From NCBI GenBank assembly GCA_038116745.1, contig JAYODW010000011.1:42267-106266 (forward strand): a stretch of 64,000 bases of DNA, given 5' to 3'. Origin of the DNA: JAYODW01 sp038116745. GTDB taxonomy: Bacteria > Pseudomonadota > Gammaproteobacteria > Ga0077536. Positions 9,346 to 16,797 of this stretch are shown here, one piece after another. Under the pieces are notes generated by a model. The model did not search any database. It had not been told where the DNA came from and saw nothing but the letters and a program-made list of their open reading frames with translations. How positions within the stretch are numbered: position 1 is the first letter of the stretch; the number at the start of each line of letters is the position of its first letter. The translations under genes and the position numbers were made by a program.

Positions 9346-9958
9346 GGAAGGCTCATCGTTCGCTTTACCAACCCGCCTGCTGGACCAGCGTCTGGCCAGG
9401 GCGCTGGTGCGGCCGCTGGTCGGCACGAGGGTCCATCCAAACGCGCTGACTACTCTGACCCTGGCGCTCGGAGTTGCCGCTGCCGCCTGTTTCTTTCAAG
9501 GAACGACCCCACTGTGCAATCTCGGCGCGGTCCTGTTCATGCTTGCAGTATTCAGCGATCACCTCGATGGAGAGCTCGCCCGGGCCGCAGGCAAGACCAG
9601 CCGCTTCGGCTATTTCTACGACTTTCTCGTCGGCGGCGTGAACTACACCCTGCTCTTCGCCGCCATCGGCATCGGTCTCGAACCGGTTTACGGTACTGCA
9701 GCACTGGTGCTGGGTTTCGCCGCCGCCGTGTGCAACCCCGTGATCATGACGCTGCGCCTGCGCCTTGATCTCACGCACGGACTGGAAGCGACCGAGCATC
9801 ATGATTTCGGCTGGTTCAACCTTGAGGATATTGTGTATCTGATCGGCCCCATCACCTGGCTGGCTGGGGTGGAGTACTTCTTCATTGTGTACGGCTTCGG
9901 CACTCTGGGCTACCTATGCTGGACCCTGCTCGAATACCGACGCTGGTCTGGATTCTGA
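9344..9958 (+). CDS. CDP-alcohol phosphatidyltransferase-like membrane protein with altered active site
   Basis: 204 residues, about five transmembrane helices. The CDP-alcohol phosphotransferase signature D-x2-DG-x2-AR-x8-G-x3-D-x3-D is read as D72, D75-G76, A79-R80, G89 and D93, but the last aspartate position (97) is glycine. That residue is the proposed general base in characterised enzymes, so activity may be altered or lost. The family joins a CDP-linked lipid with an alcohol to make phospholipids. It is divergent from, and overlapping with, a flippase-like gene. The terminal helices look intact, so this is not a decayed gene. Confidence 0.75.
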   Translation: MEGSSFALPTRLLDQRLARALVRPLVGTRVHPNALTTLTLALGVAAAACFFQGTTPLCNLGAVLFMLAVFSDHLDGELARAAGKTSRFGYFYDFLVGGVNYTLLFAAIGIGLEPVYGTAALVLGFAAAVCNPVIMTLRLRLDLTHGLEATEHHDFGWFNLEDIVYLIGPITWLAGVEYFFIVYGFGTLGYLCWTLLEYRRWSGF

Positions 9959-9967
9959 GCCACACGC

Positions 9968-10744
9968 TCATACCCGGTAGACATAATTCCGTCCCGCTTC
10001 CCGCTCGATGTCGGGGGGATAGGCCTCATGTTTGTCGAAAAGGTAGCGCGATCGCTGGTCCCCTGCAGAAACGCGATTGTAGGTGGCGAAATAAAAACGT
10101 CGCTGCTGTGTACTGCGGTTCGGTTTCGACGCATGGGGTGTGAAGCTATCGAAACAGATCACGTCGCCGGGGACTGTCGGGACAAGCTGAAACGCCATGT
10201 CGCTGAGTGCACTGGCGTCCAACGGCGACCACTCGGGGTAAAGACCCGAGCGATGGTGTCCGGCTGCGAACTCCAAACAACCGTTCTCAGCGGTCGCCAC
10301 ATCAATGCACAAGGCGACGGTGACGAAATAATCGGCGTACTCTGACCAACCCGCCTGAGCATCCTGATGGGCCTTGAAGCCATCGGCGCCCGGCAGCTTG
10401 AAGTTGATCTTTTCCTTGAACAGCACGGACGCTTCTCCAAGAAAGCAGGCGGCCAACCGCCCGAACTGTTCCGCAAGCTCACGCAGCCCGGCGTGGAAGG
10501 GCGAGAAATTTTCAATCCGGGACAGCAGTCTGCCGCCGTCAGCGTGCGGGTCCTGCTCGTGATAGACCCAGTGTCGCCCGGGCACCTCGGGCGCAGCCGC
10601 GAGCTCATCGATCCAGCTTGAGACGCGTGCGACAGACGCAGCATTGAGCACGCCGGGCAGAACGACGAAGCCATCCCGCTCGAACTGACCTACTGCGTCT
10701 GTATTGATGAACCGCGCGTCCAGGAACGTCGGCGTCAGGTCCAT
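9968..10744 (-). CDS. phytanoyl-CoA dioxygenase (PhyH)-family 2OG/Fe(II) oxygenase
   Basis: 258 residues from the ATG at 10744. The double-stranded beta-helix iron ligands appear as HQD within FKAHQDAQAG and the distal His in FDSFTPHASKPN; the 2-oxoglutarate-binding basic residue lies in the following QQRRFYFATYN. The N-terminus has the usual FERDGFVVLPGVL opening. The family hydroxylates aliphatic or amino-acid-like substrates; the target is unknown. An open frame extends to 10930 but reads through the upstream MAPEG gene in another frame. It is the last gene of the minus-strand run beginning near 21.4 kb. Confidence 0.85.
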   Translation of the reverse strand: MDLTPTFLDARFINTDAVGQFERDGFVVLPGVLNAASVARVSSWIDELAAAPEVPGRHWVYHEQDPHADGGRLLSRIENFSPFHAGLRELAEQFGRLAACFLGEASVLFKEKINFKLPGADGFKAHQDAQAGWSEYADYFVTVALCIDVATAENGCLEFAAGHHRSGLYPEWSPLDASALSDMAFQLVPTVPGDVICFDSFTPHASKPNRSTQQRRFYFATYNRVSAGDQRSRYLFDKHEAYPPDIEREAGRNYVYRV

Positions 10745-10821
10745 CTCAACCGCCCGCCAGCTCAGGGCGCGTTGAACAGGCAGCACCAGCCGAACGCGGT
10801 CGTACCGCAGCGATCGGCGAC

Positions 10822-11259
10822 TTATCCCAGCGTCGCCCGTACCGCATTGATTGCCAGCACCAGAAGACAGAGAGTCGACAGCGTAAACAGCGCAACGCGG
10901 ACGGGAATGGTGTTGACCAGGCACTGCCACAGGCTGTGCGCGATGCGCAGTCCTGCATATGTCCAGGCCAGCTGCGCGTTTAGCCCGTCGCCGGCACCAG
11001 CCAGAGCGAGGACCGCAACGACGCCATAGAACAGCGTGGGCTGCTCCATCAAATGGGTGTAGTTATGAGATTTCCAGTTGACGGAGTCCGGCATCTGGCT
11101 CTCAACATCGACGTAGCGTCCACCGCGCTCGGCATTACCGAGTGTAATTCCAGCTTTGCTGAATGCAGCAAAGCGGGTGATCACCATCCAGAACAGAACC
11201 ACAAGCGACCACAGCAGCAGGACCGCTGCGGGCGCGAGAATCGGGCTGACCATCGGCAT
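10822..11259 (-). CDS. MAPEG-family membrane protein
   Basis: 145 residues with four predicted transmembrane helices. The MAPEG pattern is visible as ERGGRYVDVE followed by NWKSHNYTHLMEQPTLFY, the loop and helix 2 that carry glutathione-binding residues in eukaryotic microsomal glutathione transferases. Bacterial proteins of this type are often small uncharacterised membrane proteins. The ATG has an AGGAAGTATGCC region upstream. It lies about 100 bp downstream of the SDR gene and 77 bp before the PhyH gene, all on one strand. Confidence 0.82.
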   Translation of the reverse strand: MPMVSPILAPAAVLLLWSLVVLFWMVITRFAAFSKAGITLGNAERGGRYVDVESQMPDSVNWKSHNYTHLMEQPTLFYGVVAVLALAGAGDGLNAQLAWTYAGLRIAHSLWQCLVNTIPVRVALFTLSTLCLLVLAINAVRATLG

Positions 11260-11361
11260 ACTTCCTCCGAGCAGAAGGCTCCGGCCTACGTTAGCCCACG
11301 TCCGGGCGCGCTTCCAGCCGGCGCCGTCGCGCTGGCCGCGCGGCCGTCAGCTCACGTCGCC

Positions 11362-12147
11362 CTACTGCCGGGCAACCGTGCCGCCATCGATGGGCAGAAC
11401 CACGCCGTTACAGTAACTCGCCTCGTCCGAGGCCAGAAACAGACAGCCGTAGGCCATTTCCATCGGCTGGCCCGCGCGCGCCATCGGCGTGAGATAGTCG
11501 GCCACCTGCTGGTCGTCGAACAGGTACATGACATCGGCAATCATTGGCGTGTCGGTATAACCCGGACAGACACAGTTGGCGCGCACTCCCTGCTTCGCGT
11601 AGGTTGCCGCCATCGCCCGGGTGAGGTTGATGACGCCGCCTTTGGCCGAGCAGTAGGTGTGCGCAGTCGGCATTCCGACCATGCCCGAGATGCTCGCCAC
11701 GTTGACGATAGATCCCTTCTCCTGCTTGAGCATGTGCTGCAGCACGGCATGACTCATGTAGTAGGCCGCGTTGAGATTGATGCCGATGACTTCGTTCCAC
11801 TTATCCGGCGGGGTGGTCGCGATGTCGTTCATGGAGTTTTCGCTGACATGGCTCCAGCTCCAGCCGACGCTGGCCGAGTGCACCAGGATATCGACCCGGC
11901 CGTAAGCTTTGATCGTCTCTTCGACGACCCGATCGGCGCCCTCTACATTGGACAGATCGGCAGATACGACCATGCCTCTGCCGCCGGCAGCCTCGACCTT
12001 GGCCAGATTCTCCTGCAGCGGTTCCAGGCGCCGCCCGCAGCCGACGACCACAGCGCCCTCCCGCGCAAAGAGTTCAAAGCACGCCGCGCCGATGCCAGTC
12101 CCGGCCCCGGTAATGATGGTGACCTTGTCTTCAACCCTGCCTGCCAT
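11362..12147 (-). CDS. short-chain dehydrogenase/reductase
   Basis: Classical SDR of 261 residues. The TGAGTGIG nucleotide-binding motif is at about 14-21, the catalytic Ser in NVASISGMVG, and Tyr and Lys in TYCSAKGGVINLTRA (YxxxK). The C-terminus ends with GVVLPIDGGTVARQ. An N(A/S)A-like segment HSASVGW replaces the common NNAG, as in many subgroups. The enzyme should interconvert an alcohol and a ketone with NAD(P). GGGAGG lies 6 bp before the ATG. It follows the thiolase gene by 54 bp in the carboxylase operon, so its substrate is probably a thioester or keto intermediate of that pathway. Confidence 0.9.
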   Translation of the reverse strand: MAGRVEDKVTIITGAGTGIGAACFELFAREGAVVVGCGRRLEPLQENLAKVEAAGGRGMVVSADLSNVEGADRVVEETIKAYGRVDILVHSASVGWSWSHVSENSMNDIATTPPDKWNEVIGINLNAAYYMSHAVLQHMLKQEKGSIVNVASISGMVGMPTAHTYCSAKGGVINLTRAMAATYAKQGVRANCVCPGYTDTPMIADVMYLFDDQQVADYLTPMARAGQPMEMAYGCLFLASDEASYCNGVVLPIDGGTVARQ

Positions 12148-12201
12148 AGTCGTCCTCCCGTGTGATGGCTAACGGCCATCGACAGTGAAAATATGCCCTG
12201 C

Positions 12202-13395
12202 TTACAGGCGTTCGATGAGGGTGGCGTTGGCCATGCCTCCTGATTCACACATCGTCAGCAGTCCATAACGTCCCGCCCGGCTTTCGAGCGCCCGCAGCAG
12301 GTTGGCCAGCAGGCGTCCACCTGATGCACCCACCGGATGGCCCAGCGCGATAGCCCCGCCGAACACGTTGAGTTTCTCAGGGTCGGCGCCGAGCGCTTTC
12401 TCCCAGGCCAGCGGCACCGGTGCGAAAGCTTCATTTACCTCGTAGGCATCGATAGCGCTCAGCAGCATCCCGGCGCGCTGCAGCAGTTTGCGGGTCGCGG
12501 GAATAATCGCCGTCAGCATCAGCAGCGGGTCGTCACCGGCGACGGCGAAATGGGTCACCGCCGCACGCGGCCTGAGTCCCAGACGCGACGCCGTCTGCTC
12601 CTCAACGATTAACACGGCGCTGGCGCCATCGGTCACCTGACTCGAGCTGGCTGCGGTCACGCGCCAGTCAATCTCCGGGAAGCGCGCCGCCATCTCCGGG
12701 TTTTCAAATGCGGGTTTAAGACTCGCCAGCTTTTCCAGGGTGGAATCTCCGCGCACGCCCTCGTCCTGCGCCACACGGCGCGTAGCCCCCGCATCGTCAG
12801 TGACTTCAATCGGCGCGATATCGCGGGCGACGCCATCGGCATCGGCCGCTGCCAGGTGATGCGAGCGCAGCGCAAAACGATCCAGGTTCTCGCGCGTCAG
12901 CGCCCATCTCGCCGCGATCAGCTCCGCCGAGATGCCCTGCCGGATTAGGCCCTCGGGATAGCGCGCGTGGAACCGACTGCCTTCGTTGTCCTTGCCCATG
13001 CGATTGATGCGCATGGGGACTTTGCTCATCATCTCGACCCCGCCGGCGATCACCACATCGTAGGCACCGGCGATGACACCCTGCGCCGCAAAATCCAGCG
13101 CCTGCTGCGCAGAGCCACATTTACGATCAAGGGTCACAGCGGGGACCGATTCGGGCAGGCCGGCCGCGAGTACCGCCTGACGGCCGATGTTGCCGGACTG
13201 CTCGGCCACCTGGATGACACAGCCGGTAATGACGTCCTCGATCAGCGCCGGGTCTATTCCTGTTCGCGCCACCAGCGCTTCGAGGACATGAGCATAAAGA
13301 TTGACAGGATGCAGCGGCGCCAGCGCGCCGTTGTCGCGCGCGCGCCCGAACGGCGAACGCACGACGTCGACGATAACGGCGCGACGCTGACTCAT
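12202..13395 (-). CDS. acetyl-CoA C-acyltransferase (thiolase)
   Basis: 397 residues, full length for a degradative/biosynthetic thiolase. The acylated cysteine is C93 in DRKCGSAQQAL; the C-terminal half carries NEAFAP, GHPVGASGGR and CESGGMANA, which supply the catalytic His and the second Cys. The reaction is thiolytic cleavage or condensation of beta-ketoacyl-CoA. Its ATG overlaps the stop of the carboxyltransferase-like gene by four bases, so the two are translationally coupled. That coupling suggests the carboxylase product, or its derivative, is an acyl-CoA. Confidence 0.9.
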   Translation of the reverse strand: MSQRRAVIVDVVRSPFGRARDNGALAPLHPVNLYAHVLEALVARTGIDPALIEDVITGCVIQVAEQSGNIGRQAVLAAGLPESVPAVTLDRKCGSAQQALDFAAQGVIAGAYDVVIAGGVEMMSKVPMRINRMGKDNEGSRFHARYPEGLIRQGISAELIAARWALTRENLDRFALRSHHLAAADADGVARDIAPIEVTDDAGATRRVAQDEGVRGDSTLEKLASLKPAFENPEMAARFPEIDWRVTAASSSQVTDGASAVLIVEEQTASRLGLRPRAAVTHFAVAGDDPLLMLTAIIPATRKLLQRAGMLLSAIDAYEVNEAFAPVPLAWEKALGADPEKLNVFGGAIALGHPVGASGGRLLANLLRALESRAGRYGLLTMCESGGMANATLIERL

Positions 13396-14852
13396 TGAGA
13401 TTTCCTGAGCGAAAGCTCGAACTCCGCCGACTTGATTTGCACTACAGGCGCCGTCGCCAGCTTCATCAGGCGCGCGACCTGGTCGAGCTCCGGCGAGGAG
13501 AGATAGGGATAGCTGGTCTTGACCGGCCCGGAGGTCCGCATGCGGTCAAGACCCTCACCCGCAACCAGAGCGCGCAGAATAAGCTCATCGTCGTCGTCCG
13601 TACCGTACTCCGCGCGCAGCTCCTCGATGGTCGGCTGCGGCGGCGGTGCTGCAACGACCTGCTTGGCCCGTGGCGAAGACATGATGCGGTCCATAATCTC
13701 CGGATCGATCGGTCCGGCCGGCTGCCCGTAGAAGCCGGCTGCGTACTGGATCACCTCATCCGGGATGGACGAGTAACGTTTGCCGGTGATGATGTTCAGC
13801 ACTGCCTGAGTGCCCACCAGCTGGCTGAAGGGCGTCGCCATACCGGGATAGCCGAGCTCACGACGCACGACCGCCGTTTCCGCCAGGACCTCATCCAGTC
13901 GCTCACTCATACCGTGCTGCACCAGCTGCGCTTTGAGGGTGCCGACCATGCCGCCAGGCACCTGATGCTGGATCGACATCACGTCATATTCCGCGTACTG
14001 ATTGACCAGATAGCCCGCCGACCGCCCGACTTTCTCGAAGTGCTCGGCAACCGGCTGGAACAGGCTGGTGTCGAGATCGTGGGTGTGGCCAAGCAGCTCG
14101 ATATTGCGCGTCATGATCTCAACCGAGGGCACCGAAGGTCCGTTAGCCATCGGCCTGACCGCGGTGTGCAGGATGGTTACGCCGAGATCAATCGCGTCCA
14201 GATACGCCTTGGCCGACTGCCCCAGAAGATTATTGGAATGGAACTCGAGCGGCTTGCCTCGCGCCTTGGCTTTCATCGCTGGAACCAGCGTCGACAGGCG
14301 CTCCTTCTCCAGCACCCCAGCCGTGTCGTAGAGCAGAATGGTGTCGATATCGTCGCTCGAGGCCAGCTCATCGACCTGTTTCGCGTAGTACTCGTCGGTG
14401 TGCACCGGGCTCAGGGTGAACATCACCGCGCCGGCGACCTCGGAGCCGAATTCCTTCGCGAGCCTGGCCAGGCGACGGGTCTTGTCGTTATTGAACAGGA
14501 CGTCATAGATCCAGAAGCTGCGCACGCCATGCACGTTCAGCTGGCGCATCCAGGCGTCCATCAGTGAATCCGGTGTGACACCAAAGGTCACCGACGCATT
14601 GGAGCGCATGCCGCCGCGGATCCGCGTGCGCGGCATGGCATGCACCAGCAGGTCGAGTCCTTCCCAGGGATTCTCATAGCAGTACTTGATCAGACACTCG
14701 AACATCGAGGAGCCGGTGAGGTCGATAACCCGGTAACCCGTGCGGTCAACGATCGGGGAAACCGGCAGGGCCATGCCCGCCTGCATGCGCATGCCCCACA
14801 GGCTCTGCTGCCCGTCACGCATGGTTTCGTCGAGAAATTCAATTTGGGCCAT
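13392..14852 (-). CDS. HMGL/PYC-like carboxyltransferase subunit with divergent metal site
   Basis: 486 residues. It has a TIM-barrel carboxyltransferase (FLDETMRDGQQSLWG at the start, as in pyruvate carboxylase, oxaloacetate decarboxylase and transcarboxylase 5S) followed by a PYC_OADA-like helical domain (NQYAEYDVMSIQHQVPGGM, TPFSQLVGTQA). The metal ligands of those enzymes are Asp, a carbamylated Lys in IKDMAG and two His in HTHDT. Here Asp13 is kept, but the Lys is Tyr (LLYDTAG, Y175) and the HxH is H205-S-N207. It lacks a biotin domain, which is encoded separately. AAGGAG lies 8 bp upstream. It probably transfers CO2 from the neighbouring carboxybiotin subunit to an unknown acceptor, with altered chemistry. 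Confidence 0.8.
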   Translation of the reverse strand: MAQIEFLDETMRDGQQSLWGMRMQAGMALPVSPIVDRTGYRVIDLTGSSMFECLIKYCYENPWEGLDLLVHAMPRTRIRGGMRSNASVTFGVTPDSLMDAWMRQLNVHGVRSFWIYDVLFNNDKTRRLARLAKEFGSEVAGAVMFTLSPVHTDEYYAKQVDELASSDDIDTILLYDTAGVLEKERLSTLVPAMKAKARGKPLEFHSNNLLGQSAKAYLDAIDLGVTILHTAVRPMANGPSVPSVEIMTRNIELLGHTHDLDTSLFQPVAEHFEKVGRSAGYLVNQYAEYDVMSIQHQVPGGMVGTLKAQLVQHGMSERLDEVLAETAVVRRELGYPGMATPFSQLVGTQAVLNIITGKRYSSIPDEVIQYAAGFYGQPAGPIDPEIMDRIMSSPRAKQVVAAPPPQPTIEELRAEYGTDDDDELILRALVAGEGLDRMRTSGPVKTSYPYLSSPELDQVARLMKLATAPVVQIKSAEFELSLRKSQ

Positions 14853-14864
14853 GAGAGACGCTCC

Positions 14865-16232
14865 TTACTGGCTCTGTTCGAAGGCCGGCAGCACGCTCTG
14901 CTCCAGCCAGCGGGTATGAAACTGATTTGCCTGAAAATCCGGATGCCGGGCGATGAAACGCAGCAGCGGCAGGTTGGTCGTCAGGCCTTCGATGCTGAAC
15001 GCGTCGAGTGCTGCTGTCAGACGCTCGACGCAGGATGGGCGGTCCTTTGCGGTCACGATGAGCTTGCCGATCATTGAGTCGTAGTGCGGCGGTACCAGGT
15101 AATCGTCGGTGCAGTGGCTGTCGACCCGGACGCCTGCGCCGGCGGGCGGTGACCAACGGGTAATGCGCCCCGGGCTCGGTCGGAACTGGTTGGCCGCATC
15201 CTCGGCATTCAGCCGGCATTCGATGGCATGCCGCGCGAGGTGGATCTGATCCTGGCGGGGCAGGGCGCCTTTCTCCCCGCCCGCGATGCGGAACTGGGTC
15301 TGGACCAGATCCTGACCTGTGACCTGTTCACTCACCGGGTGCTCAACCTGGATCCGGGTGTTGACCTCGATGAAATAAAACGCCCGGCGGTCCACGTCGT
15401 ATAAAAATTCCACGGTGCCGGCATTGCGGTACTTAAGTCCGGCCAGCAGCTTGACCGCGGACGCATGCAAGGCCTCTCGCAGGTCGTCGGGCATGAGCGC
15501 GCAGGGCGCCTCTTCAATTACTTTCTGGTAGCGCCGCTGGACCGAGCAGTCCCGCTCGCCGTAATGCACCACACGCCCCGCACCATCACCGGCGATCTGC
15601 ACTTCGACGTGGCGTGCGTTTTCAACATAGCGTTCCATGTACAGGGTGCCGTCGCCGAATGCCTCCAGAGCCTCGGCACTGGCCTTGTCGAACGACGCCT
15701 CGAGATCAGCGTCGCTGCGCGCGACGAACATGCCGCGCCCACCGCCCCCGGCCGACGCTTTCATGACGACGGGGAAGCCCAGCGAAGCCGCCGCGCGCCG
15801 CGCGTCCGCGGCTGAAGCGATCTGATCGGTGCCTGGCACCAGCGGCACACCGGCCTGTTCAGCGATCGCGCGTGCCCGCAGCTTATCGCCGAGTGCGTCA
15901 ATCACCTCGGCATCCGGGCCGACGAAGACGACGCCGTTGTCATCACACAACCGCGCCAGCGCCGCACGTTCAGACAGAAAGCCGTAGCCCGGGTGGAGCG
16001 CGTCACAGCCGGTGGCACGCGCCGCATGCACCACGAGATTCGCATCCAGGTAGCTCTGGCGCGAAGCAGCGGGTCCAAGTACCACCACCTGATCGGCGAG
16101 ACGTGCCGCCATGCTCTCAGTGTCGGCGGCGGACACCGCCTGCACGGTCTCGATCCCCAGCGCGTGCGCGGCACGGATGATGCGCACCGCAATCTCGCCG
16201 CGGTTCGCTACCAGGACCCGGTTAATCGACAT
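14865..16232 (-). CDS. accC: biotin carboxylase subunit
   Basis: 455 residues of the ATP-grasp biotin carboxylase family. Visible motifs are ANRGEIAVRIIRAAH, HPGYGFLSE, the glycine-rich KASAGGGGRGM, ERDCSVQRRYQK, FIEVNTRIQVEHPVSEQVTG and ECRLNAED. It carboxylates biotin using ATP and bicarbonate. I start at the ATG at 16232, with AAAGG 8 bp upstream; the longer frame to 16346 overlaps the BCCP gene. Located between the BCCP and carboxyltransferase genes, it completes a three-part biotin enzyme. It may not be the housekeeping acetyl-CoA carboxylase subunit, because its partner is a PYC-type carboxyltransferase and no accA/accD is present. Confidence 0.93.
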   Translation of the reverse strand: MSINRVLVANRGEIAVRIIRAAHALGIETVQAVSAADTESMAARLADQVVVLGPAASRQSYLDANLVVHAARATGCDALHPGYGFLSERAALARLCDDNGVVFVGPDAEVIDALGDKLRARAIAEQAGVPLVPGTDQIASAADARRAAASLGFPVVMKASAGGGGRGMFVARSDADLEASFDKASAEALEAFGDGTLYMERYVENARHVEVQIAGDGAGRVVHYGERDCSVQRRYQKVIEEAPCALMPDDLREALHASAVKLLAGLKYRNAGTVEFLYDVDRRAFYFIEVNTRIQVEHPVSEQVTGQDLVQTQFRIAGGEKGALPRQDQIHLARHAIECRLNAEDAANQFRPSPGRITRWSPPAGAGVRVDSHCTDDYLVPPHYDSMIGKLIVTAKDRPSCVERLTAALDAFSIEGLTTNLPLLRFIARHPDFQANQFHTRWLEQSVLPAFEQSQ

Positions 16233-16254
16233 ACGTAAAACCTTTGCGCCGGAC

Positions 16255-16761
16255 TCAGGCTGACGGCTCGATAATGACCAGAAGCTGCTCGAACTCCACC
16301 ATCTGGCCGTCGCTGACACACACTTCCTTGACGGTTCCAGCGACACCCGCCTTGACCGGCGTGAACAGCTTCATGACCTCGATCAGGCACACCTCGGAGT
16401 CCGGCGTTACCACCTGCCCGACTTCCACATAAGGTGGGGCGCCAGGCTTTGGCGCGCGGTAGAAGGTGCCGAGATTGGGCGCCGACACGCCGACCATGCC
16501 CTCAGGGACAACTGCGGCACTGCTGGCGGCGGATGCCGGCGCAGCCGCCTGGGCGGCTGGGGGCGCCGCAGTGACCGCGGGAGCCGACACGGGACCTGAT
16601 GCGGGCGCAGCCTGCACTACAGCGCTCGCCGGCCCGCTGGCCGCCGGATCGTGTGACAGAAAGATCTCGAGATCACCCGTTTTCAGGTGCATCTCCTCCC
16701 AGTCTGATGCCTGGAACATTTCGATCAGGTTTTCGATATCGCGGGGTGTCGGTTGGCTCAT
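16255..16761 (-). CDS. accB: biotin carboxyl carrier protein
   Basis: 168 residues with an AccB-like layout: an N-terminal helical region (about 1-40), an Ala/Pro-rich flexible linker (about 40-85) and a C-terminal biotinyl domain. The biotin attachment motif is IEVMKL with K131, a variant of the usual EAMKM. The biotinyl swinging arm would shuttle CO2 between the biotin carboxylase (22 bp downstream) and the carboxyltransferase. GAGGAA lies about 10 bp upstream of the ATG. Confidence 0.93.
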   Translation of the reverse strand: MSQPTPRDIENLIEMFQASDWEEMHLKTGDLEIFLSHDPAASGPASAVVQAAPASGPVSAPAVTAAPPAAQAAAPASAASSAAVVPEGMVGVSAPNLGTFYRAPKPGAPPYVEVGQVVTPDSEVCLIEVMKLFTPVKAGVAGTVKEVCVSDGQMVEFEQLLVIIEPSA

Positions 16762-16797
16762 GACGCCGGTTCCTCGGTCGTTTCGCTCTGGGTAAAT

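Noticed and set aside
16255..16761. Calling accB/accC the housekeeping acetyl-CoA carboxylase
   Set aside because: The genes sit with a PYC-type carboxyltransferase and PPDK-like gene, and no accA or accD is present, so a separate carboxylase is more likely.
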